From assembly GCF_008085905.1 (NCBI RefSeq), contig NZ_VSFF01000016.1:1-64000 (forward strand): DNA of 64,000 nt, written 5' to 3'. Source of the DNA: Actinomadura syzygii. GTDB lineage: Bacteria > Actinomycetota > Actinomycetes > Streptosporangiales > Streptosporangiaceae. The position numbers were made by a program, and so were the translations under genes. Every line of letters begins with the position of its first letter. Position 1 is the stretch's first letter. Of this stretch, positions 35,387 to 44,219 are shown piece after piece. The notes below the pieces were generated by a model. That model had not been told where the DNA came from and made no database searches. It saw only the letters and a list, made by a program, of their open reading frames with translations.

Positions 35387-36013
35387 TCAGCGGACGCTTT
35401 CCAGGGCCGAGCGGGCCATGGCGTGCAGAAGATCGTCCATGGCGGCGCGGTCCTGCCCGGCGGCGCTGCGCGGAGTGGAGTTGAGGAGGCCGAAGCAGGC
35501 GTGGACGGCGGCGCGCAGCCGGTCGCCCGGGACGCCGGGCCGCAGCCGCCGCAGCACCCCGACCCATTCCTCGACGTAGGCGCGCTGCAACCGGCGGACC
35601 CGGTGCCGCTGCGGCTCGGGCACGTTGTCGAGTTCCCGCTCGTGGACGGTGATCAGCGCCGGGTTGTCGAGCGCGAACGCGAGGTGCCAGCGGAGCAGGG
35701 CGTCGAGGGCGCGCCCGGGGTCGGGGGCGGCGGCGCGGCGCGTGCCCTCGGCGAGGAGGCGCTCGCTGATGTCGAGCAGCATCTCGGCGAGGACGGCCTC
35801 CTTGCCGCTGAAATGCCGGTAGACGGCGGGCCCGGTGAGCCCGACCGCCCGGCCCAGCTCCCCGATCGACGCCCCGTGGTAGCCGCGCAGCGCGAACAGC
35901 TCCGCCGCCGCGCCGAGGATCTCGGCCCTTCGCGGGTTCGGCGCCCCCTCCCGCACGGGCGGGCCGTCCGGGGGCTGCGGGGCGGTCGCCGGGGCGGCGG
36001 GTCTGGACGTCAT
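35387..36013 (-). CDS. TetR-family regulator of the acyl-CoA catabolic locus
   Basis: A 208-aa protein with an N-terminal HTH (SIGELGRAVGLTGPAVYRHFSGKEAVLAEML). Residues 1-25 are Pro/Ala-rich. It is divergent from the carboxylase operon; two GTTAAC palindromes lie between the genes. The order TetR, acyl-CoA ligase, carboxylases, acyl-CoA dehydrogenase resembles the mycobacterial Rv2500c-Rv2506 region. A CoA thioester is the likely inducer. Confidence 0.88.
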   Translation of the reverse strand: MTSRPAAPATAPQPPDGPPVREGAPNPRRAEILGAAAELFALRGYHGASIGELGRAVGLTGPAVYRHFSGKEAVLAEMLLDISERLLAEGTRRAAAPDPGRALDALLRWHLAFALDNPALITVHERELDNVPEPQRHRVRRLQRAYVEEWVGVLRRLRPGVPGDRLRAAVHACFGLLNSTPRSAAGQDRAAMDDLLHAMARSALESVR

Positions 36014-36035
36014 GGGCCCAGTCTAGACTAGAGTT

Positions 36036-36051
36036 GTTAACGGTCATTAAC
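36036..36051. promoter_or_regulatory. TetR operator, GTTAACGGTCATTAAC
   Basis: A 16-bp near-palindrome (one mismatch pair) located 23 bp upstream of the TetR gene start. It shares its half-sites with the perfect copy at 36061-36076, with centres 25 bp apart. Confidence 0.75.
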
Positions 36052-36060
36052 ATCGGCGTT

Positions 36061-36076
36061 GTTAACGATCGTTAAC
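36061..36076. promoter_or_regulatory. TetR operator, perfect palindrome GTTAACGATCGTTAAC
   Basis: A fully self-complementary 16-mer 17 bp upstream of the carboxylase start codon. Together with the copy at 36036-36051 it would let one repressor control both divergent promoters. Confidence 0.85.
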
Positions 36077-36092
36077 CGGGAAGGGAGGGGTC

Positions 36093-37706
36093 ATGAGCGG
36101 ACCTGGGATCGGCTCCCGCGCCGACGTCGCGGCGGAGGCGTACAAGACCAACGCGGCGCACAACGAGGCCCTCGCCGCCGAACTGCGGGAGCGGATCGAC
36201 CGGGCCGGGCGGGGCGGTCCCGAGCGGGCCCGCGAACGGCACGTCGCGCGCGGGAAACTGCTCCCCCGCGACCGCGTCGACACGCTCCTCGACCCCGGCT
36301 CCCCGTTCCTCGAACTGTCCCCGCTGGCGGCGGACGGCATGTACGACGGCGAGGCCCCCGGTGCCGGGATCATCACCGGCGTCGGCCGGATCTCCGGCCG
36401 CGAGTGCGTCGTCGTCGCCAACGACGCCACCGTCAAGGGCGGCACCTACTACCCCGTCACGGTGAAGAAGCACCTGCGGGCGCAGGAGGTGGCGCTGCAC
36501 AACCGGCTCCCCTGCGTCTACCTGGTCGACTCCGGCGGCGCGTTCCTCCCCCGCCAGGACGAGGTCTTCCCCGACCGCGAGCACTTCGGCCGCATCTTCT
36601 ACAACCAGGCCACGATGTCCGGGAAGGGCGTTCCGCAGATCGCGGCGGTGCTCGGGTCGTGCACGGCGGGCGGCGCCTACGTCCCGGCGATGAGCGACGA
36701 GGCCGTGATCGTCCGCGGCCAGGGGACGATCTTCCTCGGCGGCCCGCCGCTGGTGAAGGCCGCCACCGGCGAGGTCGTGACGGCGGAGGAGCTCGGCGGC
36801 GGCGAGCTGCACTCCCGCACGTCGGGGGTGACCGACCACCTCGCCGAGGACGACGCGCACGCGCTGCGGATCGTCCGCGACATCGTCGGCACGCTCGGGC
36901 CGCGCGAGCCGCGGCCGTGGGACGTCGCCGCGTCCGAGGAGCCCGCGGTCGACCCGGCCGAGCTGTACGGGGTCGTCCCGCCCGACCCGCGCACCCCCTA
37001 CGACGTGCGCGAGGTCATCGCCCGGATCGTCGACGGCAGCCGCTTCCAGGAATTCAAGAAGGAATACGGGTCGACGCTCGTCACCGGTTTCGCGCGCATT
37101 CACGGCCATCCGGTCGGGATCATCGCGAACAACGGGATCCTGTTCGGCGAGTCGGCGCAGAAGGGCGCGCATTTCATCGAGCTGTGCGACCGGCGCAGCG
37201 TCCCGCTCGTCTTCCTGCAGAACATCACCGGCTTCATGGTCGGGCGCGAATACGAGGCGGGCGGCATCGCCAAGCACGGCGCGAAGATGGTCACCGCCGT
37301 CGCGTGCGCCCGCGTCCCGAAGTTCACGGTCGTGATCGGCGGCTCGTTCGGCGCGGGCAACTACGCGATGTGCGGCCGGGCGTATTCGCCGCGCTTCCTG
37401 TGGATGTGGCCGAACGCGCGCATCTCGGTGATGGGCGGCGAGCAGGCGGCGAGCGTCCTCGCGACCGTCCGGCGCGACCAACTGGAGGCGCGCGGCGAGG
37501 AATGGCCCGCGTCGGCCGAAGAGGAGTTCAAGGCGCCGATCCGGGACCAGTACGAGGCGCAGGGCAATCCGTACTACTCGACGGCGCGGCTCTGGGACGA
37601 CGGCGTCATCGACCCGCGCGACACCCGGCGCGTGCTCGGGCTCGGGCTGTCGGTCGCGGCGAACGCACCGCTGGAGCCGGTCGGCTACGGCGTCTTCCGG
37701 ATGTGA
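36093..37706 (+). CDS. accD1: Acyl-CoA carboxylase beta subunit (methylcrotonyl-CoA carboxylase type)
   Basis: A 537-aa carboxyltransferase starting at ATG 36093 after GGGAAGGGAGGGG. Crotonase-like N and C halves carry YLVDSGGAFLPRQDEVFPD, GSCTAGGAYVPAM and GGSFGAGNYAMCGRAY, which fit the methylcrotonyl-CoA type better than propionyl-CoA carboxylase. It would transfer CO2 from biotin to 3-methylcrotonyl-CoA in leucine breakdown, partnered by the following alpha subunit. Confidence 0.9.
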   Translation: MSGPGIGSRADVAAEAYKTNAAHNEALAAELRERIDRAGRGGPERARERHVARGKLLPRDRVDTLLDPGSPFLELSPLAADGMYDGEAPGAGIITGVGRISGRECVVVANDATVKGGTYYPVTVKKHLRAQEVALHNRLPCVYLVDSGGAFLPRQDEVFPDREHFGRIFYNQATMSGKGVPQIAAVLGSCTAGGAYVPAMSDEAVIVRGQGTIFLGGPPLVKAATGEVVTAEELGGGELHSRTSGVTDHLAEDDAHALRIVRDIVGTLGPREPRPWDVAASEEPAVDPAELYGVVPPDPRTPYDVREVIARIVDGSRFQEFKKEYGSTLVTGFARIHGHPVGIIANNGILFGESAQKGAHFIELCDRRSVPLVFLQNITGFMVGREYEAGGIAKHGAKMVTAVACARVPKFTVVIGGSFGAGNYAMCGRAYSPRFLWMWPNARISVMGGEQAASVLATVRRDQLEARGEEWPASAEEEFKAPIRDQYEAQGNPYYSTARLWDDGVIDPRDTRRVLGLGLSVAANAPLEPVGYGVFRM

Positions 37707-37714
37707 GGGTGTTG

Positions 37715-39658
37715 ATGTTCGACAGCGTCCTGGTCGCGAACCGCGGGGAGATCGCCGTCCGCGTGTTCCGCACGCTGCGCCGGCTCGGGATCCGCGCGGT
37801 GGCCGTGCACACCGACGCCGACGCGGGCGCGCGGCACGTGCGGGAGGCGGACGAGGCGCACCGCGTCCCGTCCTACCTCGACGTCGACGCCGTGATCGCG
37901 GCGGCGCTGGCCGCCGGGGCGCGGGCCGTCCACCCGGGGTACGGGTTCCTCGCCGAGAACACCGCGTTCGCGCGGGCGTGCGGGGAGGCGGGCCTCGTGT
38001 TCGTCGGGCCTCCGGCGGAGGCGATCGACGCGATGGGCGACAAGATCCGCGCGAAGCGGACGGTCGCGGCGGCGGGCGTCCCCGTCGTCCCCGGGCGGGA
38101 CGAGCCCGGCCTCTCCGACGACGAACTGGCGGGGGCGGCCCGCGACATCGGCTTCCCGGTGCTTTTGAAGCCGTCCGCGGGCGGGGGTGGGAAGGGCATG
38201 CGGCTCGTCCGCGACGCGGCCGACCTGCCCGACGCGATCGCCTCCGCCCGCCGCGAGGCGCGCGGCTCGTTCGGCGACGACACGCTGCTCGCCGAGCGGT
38301 TCGTCGAGAACCCGCGGCACATCGAGATCCAGGTCTTCGCCGACGCCCACGGGAACACCGTCCACCTGGGCGAACGCGAGTGCAGCCTGCAACGCAGGCA
38401 CCAGAAGATCGTCGAGGAGGCGCCGTCGCCGCTGCTGGACGGCGCGGCCCGCGAGCGGATGGGCGCCGCCGCGGTCGCCGCCGCGCGGGCCGTCGGCTAC
38501 GTCGGCGCCGGGACGGTCGAGTACATCGTCTCCGCCGACCGCCCGGACGAGTTCTTCTTCATGGAGATGAACACCCGGCTCCAGGTCGAGCACCCCGTCA
38601 CCGAACTGGTGACCGGCCTTGACCTGGTGGAACTCCAGCTCCGCGTGGCGTCGGGCGAGCCGCTGCCCTTCGCGCAGGGCGACGTCGTCCTGGACGGCCA
38701 CGCGGTCGAGGCCCGCGTCTACGCCGAGGACCCGGAGCGCGGCTTCCTGCCGACCGGCGGGCGCGTCCTGGCCCTGACCGAGCCGGAGCACGCCCGCGTC
38801 GACTCCGGTCTCGACGCCGGGACGGAGGTCGGCGGCGCCTACGACCCGATGCTCGCCAAGGTGATCGTCCACGGGGCGGACCGGGCGGAGGCGCTGCACC
38901 GGCTCGATCGCGCGCTCGCCGGGTACACGCTGCTGGGCGTCCCGACGAACGTCGCGTTCCTGCGCGCCCTGCTGCGGCACCCGGACGTCCTGTCCGGCGA
39001 CCTCGACACGGGCCTGGTCGAGCGGTCGCTCGACGAGCTGACCTCGGGCCCGGCCGTCCCGGACGAGGTGCTCGCCGCCGCCGCGCTGGAACGCATGCTG
39101 GCCCTTGAGGCCGCGGGCTCCGACCCGTGGGAGATCCCGGACGGCTGGCGTCCCGGCGGCAACGCCTGGACGCCGTGGATCATCACCCCGTCCGGCGGCG
39201 AGCCGGTCGAGGTCCGCGTGCGCGGACGCGCCGCGTCCGGCGAGGTCTCGATCGGCGGGGGCGAGCCGGTCGCCGCGTCGCTGACCAGGCCGTTCACGCT
39301 CACCTACGCTGGAAGGACGACCTCCTTCGAGGCCGTCCGGGACGGGCACACGCTGTGGCTCGGCCGCGCCGGGCGCGCGTGGGCGCTGAGCGAGCACGTC
39401 CGCGCCGAGGCGGGCGGGGCGGCGGAGGCCGCCGGGGACGGCGTGCTCCGCAGCCCGATGCCGGGCACCGTCCTCGCCGTGAAGGCGGCGGAGGGCGACG
39501 TGGTCGCGGAGGGCCAGCCGCTGGTGGTCGTCGAGGCGATGAAGATGGAGCACACCGTGACCGCGCCGCTCGCGGGCGTCGTGGCGAAACTGCCGGTCCG
39601 CGCGGGGACGCAGGTCGCCCTCGACGCCGTACTGGCCGTGATCGAGGAGACCCCATGA
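37715..39658 (+). CDS. accA1: Biotin-dependent acyl-CoA carboxylase alpha subunit
   Basis: A 647-aa protein: biotin carboxylase domain (1-450, with GGGGKGMRLV and EMNTRLQVEHPVTE), a linker domain, and a biotin carboxyl carrier domain with K610 in EAMKMEH. ATG 37715 follows GTGAGGGTGTTG; a GTG at 37703 would overlap the accD1 stop. It supplies carboxybiotin to AccD1. The stop overlaps an ATG in the next frame. Confidence 0.9.
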   Translation: MFDSVLVANRGEIAVRVFRTLRRLGIRAVAVHTDADAGARHVREADEAHRVPSYLDVDAVIAAALAAGARAVHPGYGFLAENTAFARACGEAGLVFVGPPAEAIDAMGDKIRAKRTVAAAGVPVVPGRDEPGLSDDELAGAARDIGFPVLLKPSAGGGGKGMRLVRDAADLPDAIASARREARGSFGDDTLLAERFVENPRHIEIQVFADAHGNTVHLGERECSLQRRHQKIVEEAPSPLLDGAARERMGAAAVAAARAVGYVGAGTVEYIVSADRPDEFFFMEMNTRLQVEHPVTELVTGLDLVELQLRVASGEPLPFAQGDVVLDGHAVEARVYAEDPERGFLPTGGRVLALTEPEHARVDSGLDAGTEVGGAYDPMLAKVIVHGADRAEALHRLDRALAGYTLLGVPTNVAFLRALLRHPDVLSGDLDTGLVERSLDELTSGPAVPDEVLAAAALERMLALEAAGSDPWEIPDGWRPGGNAWTPWIITPSGGEPVEVRVRGRAASGEVSIGGGEPVAASLTRPFTLTYAGRTTSFEAVRDGHTLWLGRAGRAWALSEHVRAEAGGAAEAAGDGVLRSPMPGTVLAVKAAEGDVVAEGQPLVVVEAMKMEHTVTAPLAGVVAKLPVRAGTQVALDAVLAVIEETP

Positions 39659-39691
39659 CCGGGGCGAAGCGAGGATCTTCGGGGCTCCGCT

Positions 39692-39719
39692 CCGGGGGCC
39701 GGGGGCCGGGGGCCGGGGG
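39692..39719. repeat. Four tandem copies of CCGGGGG
   Basis: Four 7-bp units follow each other, with CC completing a fifth start, just before the HMG-CoA lyase start. Because 7 is not a multiple of 3, copy-number changes would shift the frame if this were coding, which favours the downstream start at 39745. Confidence 0.85.
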
Positions 39720-39744
39720 CCTTCCCCCAGAAGGGCAGGGCGTG

Positions 39745-40671
39745 ATGCGGGTACCGCTTCCGGGGCTGCCGGAACGGGTGACGATCTACGAGGTCGGGCC
39801 GCGGGACGGGTTGCAGAACGAGAAGGCGGTCGTCCCGGTGGACGTCAAGTCCGAGTTCGTGACCCGGCTGGCGGACGCGGGCCTGCGCACGATCGAGACG
39901 ACGAGCTTCGTCCATCCGAAGTGGGTGCCGCAGCTCGCCGACGCCGAGGACCTGCTCGACGTGCTCCCCCGCGACCCGGAGCTGCGGTACCCGGTGCTCG
40001 TCCCGAACGAGCGGGGCCTCGACCGGGCGCTCGCCAACGGCGTCACCGAGATCGCGATCTTCGGCAGCGCGACCGAGACGTTCGCCCAGCGCAACCTGAA
40101 CCGCACCGTGGACGAGTCGCTCGCCATGTTCGCGCCGGTCGTCGAGCGTGCCCGCGCCGAGGGGCTGTGGGTGCGGGCCTACGTGTCGATGGTGTGCGGC
40201 GACCCGTGGGAGGGCGACGTGCCGATCGAGCAGGTCGTGTCGGTCGCGTCCAAGATGATGGACATGGGCTGCTCGCAGCTCAGCCTCGGCGACACCATCG
40301 GCGTCGGCACGCCCGGCCAGGTCACCGCCCTGATCGAGGCGCTCGGGGCGGCGGGCATCGGCGTCGACCGGCTCGCCGTCCACTTCCACGACACCTACGG
40401 GCAGGCGCTCGCCAACACGCTCGCCGCGCTGCGCGCCGGGGTCGCCGTCGTGGACGCCTCCGCGGGCGGCCTCGGCGGCTGCCCGTTCGCGAAGAGCGCG
40501 ACCGGAAACCTCCCCACCGAAGACCTCGTCTGGATGCTGAACGGGCTCGGCGTCGAAACCGGCGTCGACCTCGACAAGCTCGTCGCGACCAGCCGGTGGA
40601 TGGCGGGGCGGCTCGGCCGTCCGAGCCCGTCCCGCGTCGTCCAGGCCCTCTCACCCGCAACGGAGAAATGA
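39745..40671 (+). CDS. Hydroxymethylglutaryl-CoA lyase
   Basis: A 308-aa TIM-barrel lyase of the HMGL-like family: VTIYEVGPRDGLQNEK, SLGDTIGVG, HFHDTYGQALAN and the glycine-rich GGLGGCPFAKSATGN loop with the catalytic Cys. It splits HMG-CoA into acetyl-CoA and acetoacetate, the last step of leucine catabolism. ATG 39745 is preferred (AAGGGCAGGG upstream); ATG 39655, which overlaps accA1, would add a low-complexity leader encoded by the CCGGGGG repeat. Confidence 0.88.
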   Translation: MRVPLPGLPERVTIYEVGPRDGLQNEKAVVPVDVKSEFVTRLADAGLRTIETTSFVHPKWVPQLADAEDLLDVLPRDPELRYPVLVPNERGLDRALANGVTEIAIFGSATETFAQRNLNRTVDESLAMFAPVVERARAEGLWVRAYVSMVCGDPWEGDVPIEQVVSVASKMMDMGCSQLSLGDTIGVGTPGQVTALIEALGAAGIGVDRLAVHFHDTYGQALANTLAALRAGVAVVDASAGGLGGCPFAKSATGNLPTEDLVWMLNGLGVETGVDLDKLVATSRWMAGRLGRPSPSRVVQALSPATEK

Positions 40672-41819
40672 TGATCGACTTCACGCTCACCGAGGAGCAG
40701 GAGGAGCTCCGCCGGACCGTCGAGCGGTTCGCCCGCGAGACCGTCGCCCCGGTGATCGGGGACCTCTACGAGCGGGGCGAGTTCCCGTACGAGATCGTCG
40801 CCGCGATGGGGAAGATGGGCCTGTTCGGGCTGCCGTTCCCGGAGGAGCACGGCGGCATGGGCGGCGACTACTTCACGCTCTGCCTGGCCCTTGAGGAACT
40901 GGCCCGCGTCGACTCGTCGGTGGCGATCACGCTGGAGGCCGGGGTGTCGCTCGGCGCGATGCCGATCCACCGCTTCGGGTCGGACGCGCAGAAGGCCGAG
41001 TGGCTGCCGCGCCTCACGTCCGGGGAGCGGCTCGCCGGGTTCGGGCTGACCGAGCCGGGCGGCGGCTCCGACGTGCCCGGCGGGATGCGCACCACCGCCC
41101 GGCTCGACGGCGACTCCTGGGTGATCGACGGGTCGAAGGCGTTCATCACGAACTCCGGCACCGACATCACCGCGTTCGTGACCGTCACCGCGTTCACCGG
41201 CGAGAACGAGATCTCCACGATCATCGTCCCGAACGGCACCCCCGGCTTCACGGTCGGACGCAAGTACTCCAAGGTCGGCTGGTCGGCGTCCGACACCCGC
41301 GAACTGTCGTTCGACGACGTCCGGGTGCCCGCCGAGAACCTCGTCGGGGAGCGCGGCCGGGGCTACGCCCAGTTCCTCCGCATCCTGGACGAGGGCCGCA
41401 TCGCGATCGCCGCGCTGTCGGTGGGCCTCGCCCAGGGCTGCGTGGACGAGTGCCTCCGCTACGTCCGCGAGCGGGAGGCGTTCGGCAAGGAGATCGGCCG
41501 CTACCAGGCCATCCAGTTCAAGGTCGCCGACATGGAGACGCGCGCCCACACCGCCCGCCTCGCCTACTACGCGGCCGCCGCGAAGATGCTCGCCGGGGCG
41601 AACTTCAAGAAGGAGGCCGCGATCGCCAAGCTGGTCGCGTCCAACGCCGCCATGGACAACGCCCGCGACGCGACGCAGATCTTCGGCGGCTACGGCTTCA
41701 TGAACGAGTACGCGGTCGGCCGCTTCTACCGGGACGCGAAGATCCTCGAAGTCGGCGAGGGAACGTCCGAGGTCCAGCGAATGCTGATCGCCCGAGCCCT
41801 CGGCCTCCCGCCCGCCTGA
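40671..41819 (+). CDS. Acyl-CoA dehydrogenase
   Basis: A 382-aa flavoenzyme (ATG 40671; ATG 40668 overlaps the lyase stop and is equally possible). Motifs include GFGLTEPGGGSDV, KAFITNSGTD, a conserved FGGYGFMNEYAVGRFYRDAKI and the C-terminal VGEGTSEVQ with the probable catalytic Glu. In this operon it most likely acts on isovaleryl-CoA or another branched-chain acyl-CoA, as suggested for FadE19. Confidence 0.9.
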   Translation: MIDFTLTEEQEELRRTVERFARETVAPVIGDLYERGEFPYEIVAAMGKMGLFGLPFPEEHGGMGGDYFTLCLALEELARVDSSVAITLEAGVSLGAMPIHRFGSDAQKAEWLPRLTSGERLAGFGLTEPGGGSDVPGGMRTTARLDGDSWVIDGSKAFITNSGTDITAFVTVTAFTGENEISTIIVPNGTPGFTVGRKYSKVGWSASDTRELSFDDVRVPAENLVGERGRGYAQFLRILDEGRIAIAALSVGLAQGCVDECLRYVREREAFGKEIGRYQAIQFKVADMETRAHTARLAYYAAAAKMLAGANFKKEAAIAKLVASNAAMDNARDATQIFGGYGFMNEYAVGRFYRDAKILEVGEGTSEVQRMLIARALGLPPA

Positions 41820-42139
41820 CCCCGCACGCAGCCGAGGGAATGACCAAAATAGCCTCACAACCTGCACAAACATGCTCGGAGGCAGTCCGGGCCACTGGAC
41901 TTCAGGGGCGCGGCTGTGACCCGAGGTTTCCTGCGCCGTTCCTACGCGACCCCCGCGCTGGCCCGCTCTGGATACGGCCATTCCCGCATGATCGTCTCCC
42001 ATCTGTCTCCCACTCCGTCCGGCACGTCGATGTGGGTTGCGACGATCGCGCTCCCAAACGCGCTGACATGGCAGGCCGTCCGGATCGCTGTCCCGGACCG
42101 GCGAGACGACATCGTCGGCTCCCTCGCTGTCGACTAGGG
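41820..42139. other. Junction region between the catabolic operon and the accessory mosaic
   Basis: Nothing here is a convincing gene. A plus-strand frame at 41916-42137 (MTRGFLRRSYATPALARSG...) lacks a ribosome binding site. The stretch marks the change from densely packed metabolic genes to the fragmentary region that follows. Confidence 0.35.
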
Positions 42140-42422
42140 AGAGGCGCCTACTGGGCGGCACCACCGCTTTCAACTGCGTCGTCCGGGCCTCGGTCTGGGC
42201 TTGGCGGGCCATCGCCCTGAACTGACGCAGCACCTCGTCCAGGACGTCCAGGTCGCGGCATCGGTCCTGGGCCGTGAGCGTGGGATCGGTGCGCACCGCT
42301 GCCTCCACCGTCGCCAGCGCCCGCAGGGCGCGCCGCTGCGCCTGGACGACGCCGGGCGGCCCGTCATCGGGCAGCCTCGCCGCCTTCTCGCGGAGCCCTC
42401 CCAGAAGATCACGCCCACCCAT
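42140..42422 (-). pseudogene. Possible gene fragment, unknown helical protein
   Basis: From ATG 42422 (AAGGGG upstream) the minus strand encodes MGGRDLLGGLREKAARLPDDG, then a helical stretch ending near TTQLKAVVPPSRR. This part looks coding, but the frame then runs without a stop deep into the acyl-CoA dehydrogenase gene, so the authentic 3' end is missing or frame-shifted. The family is not recognised. The 3' boundary given is approximate. Confidence 0.4.
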
Positions 42423-42480
42423 CGCCGACCCCTTGTTCTGTGACGGCTTCTGTGACGACAGCAATCTACGTCGACACCAT

Positions 42481-42515
42481 GCCGTCACGACGGCATGACG
42501 GCATGCCCGTCAGTT
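42481..42515. repeat. Palindromic GCCGTCAYGACGGC repeat, copy A
   Basis: The sequence GCCGTCACGACGGCATGACGGCA followed by CCGTCAGTT recurs at 44384-44417 in the same orientation, nearly identical, with one substitution in the first 23 bases. Each copy consists of overlapping inverted TGCCGTCA half-sites. The two copies flank a 1.9-kb segment. Confidence 0.75.
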
Positions 42516-43096
42516 CCGTGGTTCTGGGCGTTCAGTGCGTGGACTTGCTCGCCGAGGGGCTGACCGGGGCCGAGGGAGCACCGGCCTTGTCGTCGATGAC
42601 GGCCTCGGGGATCGGCCCGCCGGTCGGGGCCGTGGAGCTGACGGCGTCGAGGCCGTGTACTGTCACCCGCCCCCGCAAGGGCGCCAAGCGGCCCCGGAAG
42701 GCCCGCGCCATGCACCCCGAGCGCAAACTCCCGCTGGCCGAGCGCAACGCCATCGTCGCCCGCCAGAACGGCGATTGACGCTCTTAGCGTTCGAGGTTCA
42801 AGCGTCGGGGGTGGATGGTCGCGGCGCGGCCGTGGGCGGGGGCGGTCGTCGGCGGGCAGATCGGCCAGGCGTGCCTGCACGGCGTCCTGGTCGGCGCGGT
42901 CGGTGAGGCGGCGGTATCGGCGTTGGGCGGCGCGGCGGTCGCCGACCCGTAGGACGGGCGCGAGTTGCTCCCAGGTGGCGCCGGCGGCGCGGGCGGCAGC
43001 GATGAAGTCGGGTTCCAACTCGGTCAGCCAGTCGTGCAGCGCGTGAATCAGGGTGAGCGAGGCCAGGGTTTCGGTATCTGTGAGAGGAATGCCCAC
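42485..43096 (-). CDS. Helix-turn-helix protein, HSP18-regulator/'type III effector'-like, probably degraded
   Basis: The first about 65 residues (TETLASLTLIHALHDWLTELEPDFIAAARAAGATWEQLAPVLRV, then RRAAQRRYRRL) match a common actinomycete DNA-binding family often annotated as HSP18 transcriptional regulator. From about 42880 downward the translation becomes Pro/Arg-rich and unlike the family, so the gene is probably truncated or frame-shifted. It starts at GTG 43096 without a ribosome binding site, so the N-terminus may also be lost. Confidence 0.5.
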   Translation of the reverse strand: MGIPLTDTETLASLTLIHALHDWLTELEPDFIAAARAAGATWEQLAPVLRVGDRRAAQRRYRRLTDRADQDAVQARLADLPADDRPRPRPRRDHPPPTLEPRTLRASIAVLAGDDGVALGQREFALGVHGAGLPGPLGALAGAGDSTRPRRRQLHGPDRRADPRGRHRRQGRCSLGPGQPLGEQVHALNAQNHGTDGHAVMPS

Positions 43097-43297
43097 TGAT
43101 CATGAGGCAGATCAGCGAGTGTGGGGGACCTGGTCCGTGCTGGCTGTCGTTCACGGTGGATGGGCCTGGCGGCAGCGTTGGGCGCACCAGACTTGGTGGC
43201 GAGCCGGGTCCTATGCAGCAAAGCCACATGCTGTTGAGCCACAGGACGTTGTCAACGATCCGCGTCGAGGCCGAAGCCCGTGCGGCAGGAGAGTGCG

Positions 43298-43816
43298 ATG
43301 GCAGGTATTGCAAGCCAGCTTCCGGCGCTTGTGGGCGTACTGGTTGGCGCGGGAGCCTCCTACTTGACCACCGCCGCTACCGAGCGTGCCCGGTGGAAGA
43401 GGCAGGCCGACACCCGCTGGGATGAACGGCGCGCCGCCGTGTATGCCGACTTCGGACATTCGGTCATTCGTTGTGTGACGCTGGCACGCCGGATCGCCGC
43501 CGACCGGGGCCTCCGCGGCTATCCCCATCCCCTGACTGTCGAGGAGGGACGGCTGGAGTTGACTATGGCCCGGGCCGAACAGGGAGTGTGCTGGGAGTCG
43601 GTCTTGCTGCTGGGTGCGTCGGAGGCGATCCAGGCTGGACGGCTGTGGCATCGCACCGCCTGGCAACTGGAACGGATCGCCCTAGGTGAGGTGGACGGCC
43701 ATCTGGAGGCGGTACTTGCCGAGGCGGGCCACCACCGCCGGGCCTTCTACGAGGCAGCACGCGAAGATCTTGGAGTGGCCGGGATGCTGCCCGAGGTCGG
43801 AGAAGCGGGACTGTGA
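43298..43816 (+). CDS. Small membrane-anchored hypothetical protein
   Basis: A 172-aa protein starting at ATG 43298 (GCAGGAGAGTGCG). An N-terminal hydrophobic segment (about 3-27, IASQLPALVGVLVGAGASYLTT) anchors it, and the rest is a cytoplasmic helical domain beginning ERARWKRQADTRWDERRAAVYADF. Such proteins are frequent in actinomycete genomes and have no known function. Its stop overlaps the GTG of the methyltransferase fragment. Confidence 0.75.
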   Translation: MAGIASQLPALVGVLVGAGASYLTTAATERARWKRQADTRWDERRAAVYADFGHSVIRCVTLARRIAADRGLRGYPHPLTVEEGRLELTMARAEQGVCWESVLLLGASEAIQAGRLWHRTAWQLERIALGEVDGHLEAVLAEAGHHRRAFYEAAREDLGVAGMLPEVGEAGL

Positions 43817-43833
43817 CGCCAACTCCCGAGCTC

Positions 43834-43932
43834 GCCGCCCCGGAATCCCGGATCGCCTACGTCGACAACGATCCCCTAGTCCTCGCCCACGCCCGCGCAC
43901 TGCTGACTAACACTCCGAAAGGGGCCTGTGAC
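43834..43932 (+). pseudogene. Fragment of a PF04672 methyltransferase
   Basis: About 33 codons encode LAAPESRIAYVDNDPLVLAHARALL and a few more residues, matching the central VVYVDNDPLVLAHARAL block of the two intact methyltransferases in this window. Both flanks are unrelated. The relic is closer to the copy at 17914-18717 (same DPLVLAHARALL). Confidence 0.75.
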
Positions 43933-44060
43933 TATCAACATGCCAGCCGCCCTCACCAGGAGCAGCAGAGGCTTAGCGCACGATCTCGCAGAGATGTTCC
44001 TCAAGCCTCGGGGCTGGCAGAGGGCCCGACCGTGAGCGGTAGGGCCCTCTTTTCGGCGGG

Positions 44061-44219
44061 CTACGCCGCGGCGATGGCGCGGACGGCGACGCCGCCGGCG
44101 AGCGCGGCCAGGACGTGCGCGAGGAACCGGTCGGTTCCCTGGCGGACCAGCCAGTTGTAGGCGGTGGTGCGGACCAGCGCGGCCGCGATCAAGCCGAGGA
44201 TCTGCTTGCTGCTTCCCAT
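44061..44219 (-). CDS. 52-aa membrane protein with a near-perfect ribosome binding site
   Basis: The ATG at 44219 is preceded by AAAGGAGGTGAACACG, which matches the 16S anti-SD almost fully. The product (MGSSKQILGLIAAALVRTTAYNW then a second hydrophobic segment FLAHVLAALAGGVAVRAIAAA) would have two short hydrophobic helices. I do not recognise it. The ribosome binding site is much stronger than those of the neighbouring genes, so the small ORF is probably real. Confidence 0.75.
   Translation of the reverse strand: MGSSKQILGLIAAALVRTTAYNWLVRQGTDRFLAHVLAALAGGVAVRAIAAA

Noticed and set aside
37685..39553. A 622-codon minus-strand frame opposite accA1
   Set aside because: The plus strand encodes a full biotin carboxylase with a biotin Lys; the antisense product has no recognisable features.
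39692..39719. Repeat array considered as a CRISPR or VNTR locus
   Set aside because: Units are 7 bp with no spacers, so it is a simple tandem repeat. No CRISPR array was found anywhere in the window.
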